Positions 10,280-18,034 of a stretch of 34,536 nt of DNA are shown in pieces. Both the position numbers and the translations under genes were made by a program. Source of the DNA: a bacterium (lineage in GTDB: Bacteria > UBP13 > UBA5359); contig JAQUEL010000011.1 of the NCBI GenBank assembly GCA_028685295.1, forward strand, positions 1 to 34,536, in the 5' to 3' direction. The notes beneath the pieces are model-generated. The model searched no databases. It was not told where the DNA came from and worked only from the letters and a program-made list of their open reading frames with translations. How positions within the stretch are numbered: position 1 is the first letter of the stretch; every line of letters starts with the position of its first letter.

Positions 10280-10308
10280 TTGACATTCATAAGTTACGAC
10301 GTTAATAT
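10280..10308 (+). promoter_or_regulatory. sigma-A promoter of the arsR operon
   Basis: A consensus TTGACA at 10280-10285 is followed after 17 nt by TAATAT at 10303-10308. The -10 overlaps a perfect inverted repeat (10305-10324), so a bound repressor would block initiation. Confidence 0.7.
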
Positions 10309-10324
10309 AAACGTATGTTTATAT
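10305..10324. promoter_or_regulatory. palindromic operator, probable ArsR binding site
   Basis: Perfect 8-bp arms ATATAAAC and GTTTATAT are separated by GTAT. AT-rich inverted repeats of this kind are typical ArsR/SmtB sites. It overlaps the promoter -10 and the predicted transcription start, directly upstream of the ArsR gene, which implies autorepression. Confidence 0.7.
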
Positions 10325-10344
10325 GTTTATGGAGGAATGTGACC

Positions 10345-10641
10345 TTGATATCCATGGCAGATATATTTAAGGCTCTTGGAGACCCTACCAGATTGAAGAT
10401 TATCGAGATATTGTCACATAGCGAGGAGATATGCGTTTGTAAGATAACAGAGGAGTTGGAAATGACCCAGCCAGCCGTATCCCATCATCTTTTAATCTTG
10501 AAGCATGTCGGATTGGTTGAATCTAGAAGATGCGGACGCTGGATGCATTATTCTCTTTGCCGTGAAGCCTTGCTGCATACCGTACAGCAGTTCGTGATAA
10601 CGCTGACGGAAGAGGTGCAGGCAATGCCGGGCAGCAAATGA
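10345..10641 (+). CDS. arsR: ArsR-family metalloid-responsive repressor
   Basis: A 98-residue winged helix-turn-helix protein. After IFKALGDPTRLKIIEIL it has EICVCKI, which matches the ELCVCDL As(III)/Sb(III) site of classical ArsR, with cysteines at 30 and 32. The recognition helix region is MTQPAVSHHLLILK, and the wing contains GRWMHYSL. In the family, metalloid binding releases the protein from DNA. The TTG at 10345 is chosen because GGAGGA (10331-10336) is 8 nt upstream. The ATG at 10354 would also be possible with longer spacing. An ATG at 10315 lies inside the operator at the predicted transcription start and is unlikely to be used. It heads the permease/thioredoxin-like operon. Confidence 0.9.
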   Translation: MISMADIFKALGDPTRLKIIEILSHSEEICVCKITEELEMTQPAVSHHLLILKHVGLVESRRCGRWMHYSLCREALLHTVQQFVITLTEEVQAMPGSK

Positions 10642-10726
10642 ATCATCCGGTATTATGCATGAAAAAGAAGCAGTAGTCGTCGGTCTTTAACAACGAGCGA
10701 TGAGACGAATAGGAGAAGGATGTTAG

Positions 10727-11743
10727 ATGAATTTGCTTATATCGTTTTTGAGTATTCTAAATAACCAGCTTCTTAAAATGGAATGGCTGGACCAACTGAT
10801 ACAAGTACTCGTTGAGAGAGTTTTTGGCCTGGATATGAGTAATAGGCTTGGCGGCAGCATTCACTTCTTCATTTACGATACTGCAAAAATATTTATCCTT
10901 CTTTCAGTGCTCATTTTTGTTATCTCCTTTATTCAAAGCTATTTTCCGCCTGAGCGGACCCGTGCGATTCTTGGACGAGTTAATGGAATTATCGCTAATG
11001 TCCTAGCCGCATTATTGGGAACGGTTACTCCGTTTTGTTCCTGCTCATCAATTCCGCTTTTCATCGGCTTCACCAGCGCAGGGTTGCCTATCGGCGTTAC
11101 CTTCTCTTTTTTGATCTCCTCTCCTTTGGTCGACTTGGCGTCAATCCTCTTATTAGCCGGTATTTTTAACTGGAAAATAGCTCTTGCTTATGTGGTAGTG
11201 GGGCTTGTTTTGGCTGTAACCGGAGGGACCGTTATCAGCAAGCTGAGACTGGAAAAATATGTGGAACCATTTGTTTTCAGCAATCGGATGGCAGCAGCCG
11301 GTGCGCCTCAAATAAACCGGAGCGCTCGCCTGGCTTTCGCCAGGGAGCAAGCATCGGAGATCATTCATAAGGTCTGGCCCTATATTCTTATCGGTGTCGC
11401 CATCGGTGCGCTTATTCATAACTGGATACCGGAAAATATTATCACAGCCGTTCTGGGTATAAAGAATACTTTCTCGGTATTGATTGTCACACTGATCGGT
11501 ATTCCGATGTATGCAGATATCTTCGGAACCTTGCCTGTAGCGGAGGCTCTTGTGGCAAAGGGTGTGGGAATTGGCACAGCACTCTCTTTTATGATGGCTG
11601 TAACGGCTCTGTCGTTACCATCGATGATCTTACTTAAAAAGGTTGTCAAAACCAAATTGTTGGTCATCTTTGTGGGCATTGTAACGTTAGGTATTATTGT
11701 AATCGGCTATCTTTTTAATGCGTTTGGATATCGGCTTATATAA
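10727..11743 (+). CDS. permease of the YraQ/DUF318 family (ArsP-like)
   Basis: A 338-residue polytopic inner-membrane protein with about eight hydrophobic segments. The family signature TPFCSCSSIPLFIGF (cysteines at 104 and 106) is followed by FLISSPLVD, and a second half-repeat contains the IPMYADIFGTLPVAEAL block. Family members include ArsP, which exports trivalent methylated and aromatic arsenicals. Placement behind an ArsR with a CVC site and before a thioredoxin-like partner supports metalloid export, but the substrate is inferred. The start has AGGAGAAGGA at 10711-10720 with 6-nt spacing. Confidence 0.85.
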   Translation: MNLLISFLSILNNQLLKMEWLDQLIQVLVERVFGLDMSNRLGGSIHFFIYDTAKIFILLSVLIFVISFIQSYFPPERTRAILGRVNGIIANVLAALLGTVTPFCSCSSIPLFIGFTSAGLPIGVTFSFLISSPLVDLASILLLAGIFNWKIALAYVVVGLVLAVTGGTVISKLRLEKYVEPFVFSNRMAAAGAPQINRSARLAFAREQASEIIHKVWPYILIGVAIGALIHNWIPENIITAVLGIKNTFSVLIVTLIGIPMYADIFGTLPVAEALVAKGVGIGTALSFMMAVTALSLPSMILLKKVVKTKLLVIFVGIVTLGIIVIGYLFNAFGYRLI

Positions 11744-11767
11744 AAAGAAAAACAAGGAGAAAGCAAC

Positions 11768-12076
11768 ATGGAAATCAAAGTTCTGGGTTCGGGGTGCGCC
11801 AACTGCGTCAAGCTGGAGAAGATAGTTAAAGAAGTGGCGGGTGAATTGGGTATTGCGGATCCCGTACAAAAAGTATCCGCTATTCAAGAGATGATGTCTT
11901 ATGGAATCATGGCCATGCCTGCTCTGGTGGTGGATGGCAAGGTAAAATTTTCCGGCAAGGTACCGGGTAAGGAAGAGATCAAGAATTACCTGCAAAGCGA
12001 GCAATGTGATGCATCTTGTGATTGTAACGGTGAATGCTGTTCTACGGAAGAAGATTGCGGCTGTGCGGCTAAATAG
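11768..12076 (+). CDS. thioredoxin-like small redox protein (MTH895/TM0996 family) with Cys-rich tail
   Basis: A 102-residue protein. The N-terminal 77 residues form a thioredoxin-fold domain with the GCANC redox pair (C10, C13) and the cis-proline in MAMPALVVDG (P51). This family is typically encoded beside YraQ/DUF318 permeases. A tail of about 25 residues holds seven cysteines (80, 84, 86, 90, 91, 97, 99), spaced as CxxxC, CxC, CC and CxC. Such a tail is not part of the domain and could bind As(III) or another soft metal. The start has AAGGAGA upstream at normal spacing, and the gene follows the permease by 24 nt. Confidence 0.85.
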   Translation: MEIKVLGSGCANCVKLEKIVKEVAGELGIADPVQKVSAIQEMMSYGIMAMPALVVDGKVKFSGKVPGKEEIKNYLQSEQCDASCDCNGECCSTEEDCGCAAK

Positions 12077-12086
12077 ATGTTTCTCT

Positions 12087-12112
12087 GATTAATGCTCTTC
12101 GTTAACGGGTAT
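12087..12112 (+). promoter_or_regulatory. candidate SigB-type promoter of the RsbW-like sensor gene
   Basis: GATTAA at 12087-12092 and GGGTAT at 12107-12112 are 14 nt apart. The Bacillus SigB consensus is GTTTAA, 12-15 nt, GGGTAT, so only one base differs. The predicted start near 12119 leaves an untranslated leader of about 77 nt. No comparable sigma-A promoter was seen in this gap. Confidence 0.45.
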
Positions 12113-12174
12113 ATCAAATTATCAACTCAATAGATGTATCGGCATTATAAAGAGAGCTGATACGGAAAGGGACT

Positions 12175-12189
12175 CGTGCTTTCTGCACG
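12175..12189 (+). other. small hairpin between ribosome binding site and start codon
   Basis: CGTGC and GCACG pair around a TTTCT loop. The purine-rich GGAAAGGGA (12164-12172) is otherwise 23 nt from the ATG at 12196. Folding this hairpin would bring it close to the start, so it may decide how the gene is translated. Confidence 0.35.
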
Positions 12190-12195
12190 GTTTAA

Positions 12196-14067
12196 ATGAG
12201 AGAGATATTCCCGGAATTGGAGAAGCTGCTGGAATGCGTACATATTCTTATTATGGATATGGAGTTTCGCATTGTTTTCTGGGGCATGGCAGATATAGAA
12301 TTATATGGGTTTAGCCGTGAAGAGGCCATCGGGCACACCGCATACGATCTTTTGAAAACGGAATTTCCTTATCTTCTGGAGAAAATTAAGGCTGATCTGA
12401 TATCGGAGGGTAAATGGCACGGTGATTTAGTACATACTCTCAAAAATGGAGAACGAATCACGGTCAATAGCTGTTGGGTGCTCTATACTGACAACAACGG
12501 TTCTCCTACAGCTATTGTGGAGGTCAACAGCGATATCACTGAAAGAAAACTGGCGGAAGAGCGTCTGGAAAAAAACCTGAGAGATATGGAATATTTATCT
12601 GCTACCGCCATGCATCTTCTTGAACCGATGTCGCACAGGGAGTTCTTCCGATATACAGCAGAGCAATTGCAGGCGGTTTCAGGCAATGCAATGGTTGCAC
12701 TAAGCGAATATGATCCGCGTAAAGATGAGCTTATAGTACGGGCGCTCTCAGGTCCGGCAGACAAATTACAGAGAGTTGTTGCCATACTCGGACGAGACCC
12801 TGTTGGCCTTAGATACAGAGTAAGTAAGGATATACGCGAGCGAATGGCTAGAGGACGGCTTGATTCTCTTGAGGGGGGCGTCTGCGATCTGATATTCAAT
12901 CAGATGCCTTTGCTTCTTTGCAAGCAAATTGAGGAGGAACTCCATCTGGGTTGTATCTATGCGATGCCGTTCTCTCTTGACAAGGACTTCATGGGTATAG
13001 CGGCGGTAATAATCGACCGTGATGAGGGCTTGAAAAATAGCTGGCTGGTTGAAGCAATCGTTAATCAAGCCACTTTGGCACTTAAACGTAATAAAACTGA
13101 AAAAGACCTTAAAAGGAGTGAAGCCCGGTTTCGGGCTACCTTTGATCATGCGGGCATAGGTATGACTATTGTTGATGTAAACGGAAGGATTATAAAGGCA
13201 AATCCGGTCTTTGTGCAGGTTATCGGCTATACCCTGCAAGAGCTGACCAATATGCATGTCAATGATTATATATATCCACCGGATCAGCTTTACGATAATG
13301 AATTATTGCAGGAGATGATCGATGGGAAGCGTGATAGTTATCAGACGGAAAAACGCTATGTAGCTAAGGACGGCAGAATAATATGGGGCAAACTGGCTGC
13401 ATCCATAGCGCGAAACCCAGCACCGGAGCCGCCATTCATTATTAGAATGGTAGAGGATATTACAGAGCGCAAGCTGTCGGATGAGCGTGAGGCCAAGCGG
13501 AAGGAGGAGCAGCTTGAGTTCTATCGGCGAACCATTTTAGCTGCCACTGAAGGTAAATTGGTAATAACCGAGAAAGACGAAATATTCAGTATCTCAGGAG
13601 AGACTATTGCGACTTGGCCGCTTGAAGAGGCGGAAAAGCTCAGTAATGTGCGTCATGAGGTGATAGAGATTGTCAAGAGGGCCGGTATTGCGGAGGCCAG
13701 AGTAGATGTCTTTGCAATAGCTGTGGGGGAGGCTTTGACCAATGCGATCAAGCATGCGCATGTAGGCACGGCAACAATGCATAAACTGGCAGACGCTCTG
13801 ATGCTGGTGGTTACCGATCAGGGGCCGGGCATCCCAGCGCTGACATTACCGGAAGTGGCATTAAAAAGAGGATATTCTACTGCAGGTACCCTGGGTATGG
13901 GATACAAATTTATGATTACATTTGCAGACAGAGTTTATCTGGCAACAGGTCCCGGAGGCACCACAGTTGGACTATTGCTGCAGTTTCAACCGCCAAAAAA
14001 GCCTCAAACCGAATTATTACCGTTATGTGCCATGCTGGCGATAGAGCAGGAGGAACGCGAGTTATAG
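12196..14067 (+). CDS. PAS-GAF-PAS sensor with RsbW-like ATPase domain
   Basis: A 623-residue soluble signalling protein with no membrane segment. The order is PAS (about 1-118, ending SDITERK), GAF-like (about 132-298), PAS (about 310-428, ending EDITERK) and a C-terminal HATPase_c_2 domain (about 450-598). The ATPase has an N box GEALTNAIKHA, a G1 box DQGPGI and a G2 box GTLGMGYKF. No HisKA/DHp helix with a phospho-accepting histidine is visible, and the ATPase resembles anti-sigma/serine kinases of the RsbW/RsbT/SpoIIAB group. It probably senses a ligand or redox state and controls an anti-anti-sigma partner not encoded in this window. The ATG lacks a normally spaced ribosome binding site, though a hairpin may shorten the distance. 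Confidence 0.85.
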   Translation: MREIFPELEKLLECVHILIMDMEFRIVFWGMADIELYGFSREEAIGHTAYDLLKTEFPYLLEKIKADLISEGKWHGDLVHTLKNGERITVNSCWVLYTDNNGSPTAIVEVNSDITERKLAEERLEKNLRDMEYLSATAMHLLEPMSHREFFRYTAEQLQAVSGNAMVALSEYDPRKDELIVRALSGPADKLQRVVAILGRDPVGLRYRVSKDIRERMARGRLDSLEGGVCDLIFNQMPLLLCKQIEEELHLGCIYAMPFSLDKDFMGIAAVIIDRDEGLKNSWLVEAIVNQATLALKRNKTEKDLKRSEARFRATFDHAGIGMTIVDVNGRIIKANPVFVQVIGYTLQELTNMHVNDYIYPPDQLYDNELLQEMIDGKRDSYQTEKRYVAKDGRIIWGKLAASIARNPAPEPPFIIRMVEDITERKLSDEREAKRKEEQLEFYRRTILAATEGKLVITEKDEIFSISGETIATWPLEEAEKLSNVRHEVIEIVKRAGIAEARVDVFAIAVGEALTNAIKHAHVGTATMHKLADALMLVVTDQGPGIPALTLPEVALKRGYSTAGTLGMGYKFMITFADRVYLATGPGGTTVGLLLQFQPPKKPQTELLPLCAMLAIEQEEREL

Positions 14068-14112
14068 CAAAGGTGATTTCGTTTGCTGAACCTACACGCC
14101 TCATCTATGGCA

Positions 14113-14121
14113 TGCTATAAT
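14113..14121 (+). promoter_or_regulatory. extended -10 promoter upstream of miaB
   Basis: TGC followed by a perfect TATAAT (14116-14121) lies in the gap before miaB. No good -35 is visible, which is tolerable for an extended -10. The predicted start near 14128 would leave a very short leader before the TTG start at 14136. Confidence 0.45.
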
Positions 14122-14135
14122 ATCACCGGTGATGT

Positions 14136-15458
14136 TTGTTGTTTAGTAATTTCAATTATCATATAATCACGTACGGCTGTCAGATGAATAAGGCCGATTC
14201 CGAGCGTATAGCCGGATTACTCTCCAATGCGGGCGGCAATTCCGTCGATGATCCTGCAAAGGCGGATATTATACTACTTAACACCTGTAGTGTCAGAGAT
14301 CATGCTGAACAGAGAGTTTACGGCAAGCTGGGCGAGCTGAAAAGGTATAAGAATAGTCGGCCTGGCATAAAGATAGGCGTCTGTGGTTGTATGGCGCAAA
14401 AAGAGGGGGAAGCGCTGCTGGCCAGAGTGCCCTATGTAGATATGGTGGTGGGGCCTGATAACCTGCATCGTATCCCTGAATTATTACCTGATGGCGGGAT
14501 AGCAGTTGAAGAGGGTAACCTTCCTAATGTATTGCCCGTACAGAGAGAGAACGATCTTCATGCCTGGGTAACGGTTATTCGGGGTTGTAATAACTTTTGC
14601 TCATACTGCATTGTGCCCTATGTCAGGGGAAGAGAACGCAGCCGGCCGGCCGGCGTGCTCCTTGATGAGATCAAGGAGCTGGCTGATGACGGCTGCCGGG
14701 AAGTGACTCTTCTGGGCCAGAACGTCAACAGTTATGGCAAGGACATAACCAATGGTTGTGATTTTGCCGATTTATTGGCAAAAATTAATACTATCGATGG
14801 CATAAAAAGGATACGATTTGCCACATCGCATCCCAAGGACGTATCTGATCGCCTGATCCGAGCCATTGCGGACCTTCCCAAGGTCTGTGAGCATATGCAC
14901 CTGCCTGTTCAGGCAGGCGACGACGATACGCTGCGGCGCATGGGGCGGGGTTATACCGTGGCGGATTACAAACGGCTGGTGGATAGAATCCGTGCAGCAA
15001 TTCCAAAGATAACTTTATCTACCGATGTAATCGCAGGGTTCCCGGGAGAGAGTGAGAGCGCTTTTCAGAGCACTGTGAAGCTCTTTAAGGATATACGATA
15101 TGATCAGGCCTTCATGTTTTATTATTCGCCGCGGACTGGTACCCGCGCAGCTTCCTTGGAAGAACAGCTCCCTCTGGCAGTTAGAAAGAGGCGGCTGGCA
15201 GAACTCATTGAGCTTCAGAAGAGCATTACCTGTGAGATCAATGAAGCAGCGGCCGGCAAGGTGGAAGAGGTTATGATAGATAGGGATAATCCCTCTGATG
15301 CAGACAGCATGATGGGGCTTACCCGAGGCGGCAAGAAGGTGGTTGTCAAGGGAGCAGCACCCGGCAGCCGAGGCTCCTTGGTGAAGGTGCGTCTTAATCA
15401 AGCGTATCTCTGGGGCTTCATAGGAGAGCCGGTGGAGGTATTATGCAACAATCGCTGA
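14136..15458 (+). CDS. miaB: tRNA-2-methylthio-N6-dimethylallyladenosine synthase
   Basis: MiaB adds the 2-methylthio group to i6A37 of tRNAs reading UNN codons, downstream of MiaA. The 440-residue protein has the N-terminal methylthiotransferase domain with cluster cysteines C15 (YGCQMN), C51 (NTCSVRDHAEQ) and C85 (GCMAQ), the radical SAM motif C151xxxC155xxC158, and a C-terminal TRAM domain. It is full length. The start is TTG; no ATG occurs before the first essential cysteine, and the upstream ribosome binding site (GGTGAT) is weak. It overlaps mutS by 16 nt. miaB-mutS-mutL-miaA is a conserved Firmicutes order. Confidence 0.93.
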   Translation: MLFSNFNYHIITYGCQMNKADSERIAGLLSNAGGNSVDDPAKADIILLNTCSVRDHAEQRVYGKLGELKRYKNSRPGIKIGVCGCMAQKEGEALLARVPYVDMVVGPDNLHRIPELLPDGGIAVEEGNLPNVLPVQRENDLHAWVTVIRGCNNFCSYCIVPYVRGRERSRPAGVLLDEIKELADDGCREVTLLGQNVNSYGKDITNGCDFADLLAKINTIDGIKRIRFATSHPKDVSDRLIRAIADLPKVCEHMHLPVQAGDDDTLRRMGRGYTVADYKRLVDRIRAAIPKITLSTDVIAGFPGESESAFQSTVKLFKDIRYDQAFMFYYSPRTGTRAASLEEQLPLAVRKRRLAELIELQKSITCEINEAAAGKVEEVMIDRDNPSDADSMMGLTRGGKKVVVKGAAPGSRGSLVKVRLNQAYLWGFIGEPVEVLCNNR

Positions 15459-17998
15459 CACCTATGCTAAAGCAGTATTATACAGTCAAGGAGGAGGTGG
15501 GGGATGCCTTCCTCTTCTTCCGATTGGGCGATTTTTATGAGATGTTCGGTGAGGACGCTGAGTTGGCTTCGCGTCTTCTAGAGATAACGCTCACCTCCAG
15601 AGAGGCCGGTAGGAACAGGCGTATTCCCATGTGCGGGGTCCCTTATCATTCAGCCGATAAGTATATTGTCCGTCTGGTAAAGAAGGGCTACAGCGTGGCC
15701 ATCTGTGAGCAGGTGGAGGATTCCGATGTGGCTAAGGGCCTGGTGCGTCGTGAAATTGTCAGAATAGTCACGCCCGGTACGTTGGTGGACGATAATTTCC
15801 TGGAGGCCAGGGGCAATAACTATCTGCTGGCGGTAGCTTGGGAAGGTACTGATTACGGGCTGGCCTATGCTGATATTTCCACAGCCGAATTCAAGTTGAC
15901 CAATCTGCAAACTAAGGAGGACTTGCTCAATGAGATAGATCGCCTGCAACCGGCTGAAATACTTCTGTCGCCGGCACTGGTGGAAGAGAGGGAGGGCCTG
16001 CTGCCAATAACGACAGTTCCCCTGCACGATAGCGATGATATGACGGTTGAGAGAGCTAAAGATACCCTCTGTCGTCACTTCGGAGTAATGTCGCTGGCTG
16101 GATTCGGATGCGAGAAGATGGGGGCAGCGCTTAAGGCTGCCGCCTCAGTTCTGAGTTATTTGCGCCAGACGCAGAGGCAGGAATTACCACATATTACCTC
16201 TTTGAGCGCTTATGGGTGCAGCGGGCGTATGATCCTGGACAGGGCAACCGTGCGTAGCCTGGAGTTAACTTTCAATATGCGCGACGGCAGCCGTCAGGGT
16301 ACGCTTTTGGGTGTATTGGACCAGACGGTAACGACTATGGGAGGACGCCTGCTGCGCCGTTGGATAATGGAGCCGCTGGTAAAGGTCCCTGATATAGAAT
16401 GTCGTCTGGAAGCTGTTCAGGAGATGCTCTCCTCCCGCAAGACTTCAGAACTTCTGCACCAACACTTGGAAGCGGTATACGATCTGGAACGGCTTCTTAG
16501 CCGTATCACTTTGGGACAGGCCAATGGTCGTGATCTGGTGGCTTTCAGGTCATCGTTGGCTGCTTTACCTGATATAAAGATCGTGCTGTCGGCTGCAAAG
16601 GCGCCTTTGCTCAAATGCCTTGGCAAGGATATCACTTTGCTGGAGGATATACGGCAGATGATCGCTGCAGCTATAGTGGATGAACCGCCTCTGACATTAC
16701 GAGACGGCGGGATCATTCGTGACGGCTTTAATGAGGAGTTAGATCGTCTTCGTTCCATCTCCAAAGAGGGCAAAGGCTGGCTGAGTCGGATAGAGATGCA
16801 AGAGCGAGAGCGGACGGGAATTAAAAACCTGAAGATAGGCTTCAATCAGGTTTTCGGTTACTATATCGAAGTCACCAGAGCTAATCTGGCACAGGTGCCG
16901 GATGAGTATATACGTAAGCAGACCATGGCTAATGCAGAACGCTACATAACGCCGGAGCTTAAAGATTATGAGAGCATGATCCTTAACGCAGAAGAGAGAA
17001 TAGGGGCTCTGGAGTATGAACTTTTTAATCGGGTACGAGATGCGATAATCCCTTATGCTGAGGAGATTCAGCGGACAGCGGTTGCAGTGGCGCAAGCTGA
17101 TGTCATACTTTCTCTTGCTGTAACAGCCGGAAGAAACGCTTATTGCCGGCCTGTTATCAGTGAGGATGATGCTATCCTAATAAAGGATGGTCGTCATCCG
17201 GTGGTGGAGCGAGGCAGCAATGCTTATGTCCCCAACGATACGGATATTGCCGGCGCTGATTCGCATATCATGATTATCACCGGGCCTAATATGGCCGGTA
17301 AATCCACTTATCTGCGACAGGTAGCCCTGATAACTCTGATGGCGCAGATAGGCTCTTTTGTTCCGGCATCTGAGGCTCGGATAGGTCTGGTAGATAGAGT
17401 ATTCTGTCGGGTAGGTGCGCACGATGACTTGGCGGCGGGACAGAGCACTTTTATGGTAGAGATGACGGAAATGGCCAATATCCTTAATTATGCTACCGCT
17501 CGTAGTCTGATACTTATCGATGAGTTGGGGCGGGGCACCAGCACTTTCGACGGCATGAGCATTGCCTGGTCTATTGTCGAAGCGTTGCATGATCTGGGAG
17601 CAAAGGTTCTTTTTGCTACCCATTATCACCAACTCAATGAGTTGGAGGAGCGTTTGCGAGGGGTACGTAACTATCGCGTTCTGGTGCGGGAAGAGGGCGA
17701 CGATATCATCTTTCTGCATCGTATAGCCGTAGGCGGCACTGATCGCAGTTATGGCATAGAGGTTGCTCGGCTGGCCGGTATCCCGCGTCAGGTAGTGGAG
17801 AGAGCCAAAAATGTTCTGCATGAGCTCGAGGGTAGACGTTTGGAGATGCCGCAGGCAACCCCGGCTGATCAGTTAAACCTCTTCACGGCACCGGAGGACC
17901 CGTTGCTTGGTGAGATAAGAGATCTGGATATCCTTAACATGACGCCGCTGGAGGCTATGAATAGATTGCAAAAGATAAAAGACCGCTTGACTGAATAA
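15443..17998 (+). CDS. mutS: DNA mismatch repair protein MutS
   Basis: MutS recognises mismatches and small loops and starts mismatch repair with MutL. The 851-residue protein has the mismatch-binding F-x-E motif (F31, E33 in RLGDFYEMFGEDA), connector and lever domains, and the C-terminal ATPase with Walker A GPNMAGKSTYLRQ (about 614-626) and Walker B LILIDELGRGTSTFDG, then a helix-turn-helix tail. The F-x-E motif separates it from MutS2. The ATG lies inside the end of miaB, preceded by GGTGGAGGT, indicating coupled translation. Length and motifs are complete. Confidence 0.97.
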   Translation: MQQSLTPMLKQYYTVKEEVGDAFLFFRLGDFYEMFGEDAELASRLLEITLTSREAGRNRRIPMCGVPYHSADKYIVRLVKKGYSVAICEQVEDSDVAKGLVRREIVRIVTPGTLVDDNFLEARGNNYLLAVAWEGTDYGLAYADISTAEFKLTNLQTKEDLLNEIDRLQPAEILLSPALVEEREGLLPITTVPLHDSDDMTVERAKDTLCRHFGVMSLAGFGCEKMGAALKAAASVLSYLRQTQRQELPHITSLSAYGCSGRMILDRATVRSLELTFNMRDGSRQGTLLGVLDQTVTTMGGRLLRRWIMEPLVKVPDIECRLEAVQEMLSSRKTSELLHQHLEAVYDLERLLSRITLGQANGRDLVAFRSSLAALPDIKIVLSAAKAPLLKCLGKDITLLEDIRQMIAAAIVDEPPLTLRDGGIIRDGFNEELDRLRSISKEGKGWLSRIEMQERERTGIKNLKIGFNQVFGYYIEVTRANLAQVPDEYIRKQTMANAERYITPELKDYESMILNAEERIGALEYELFNRVRDAIIPYAEEIQRTAVAVAQADVILSLAVTAGRNAYCRPVISEDDAILIKDGRHPVVERGSNAYVPNDTDIAGADSHIMIITGPNMAGKSTYLRQVALITLMAQIGSFVPASEARIGLVDRVFCRVGAHDDLAAGQSTFMVEMTEMANILNYATARSLILIDELGRGTSTFDGMSIAWSIVEALHDLGAKVLFATHYHQLNELEERLRGVRNYRVLVREEGDDIIFLHRIAVGGTDRSYGIEVARLAGIPRQVVERAKNVLHELEGRRLEMPQATPADQLNLFTAPEDPLLGEIRDLDILNMTPLEAMNRLQKIKDRLTE

Positions 17999-18034
17999 GC
18001 TGAAATGCTAAATGGTTGGCAGGGGAGTAATGAA

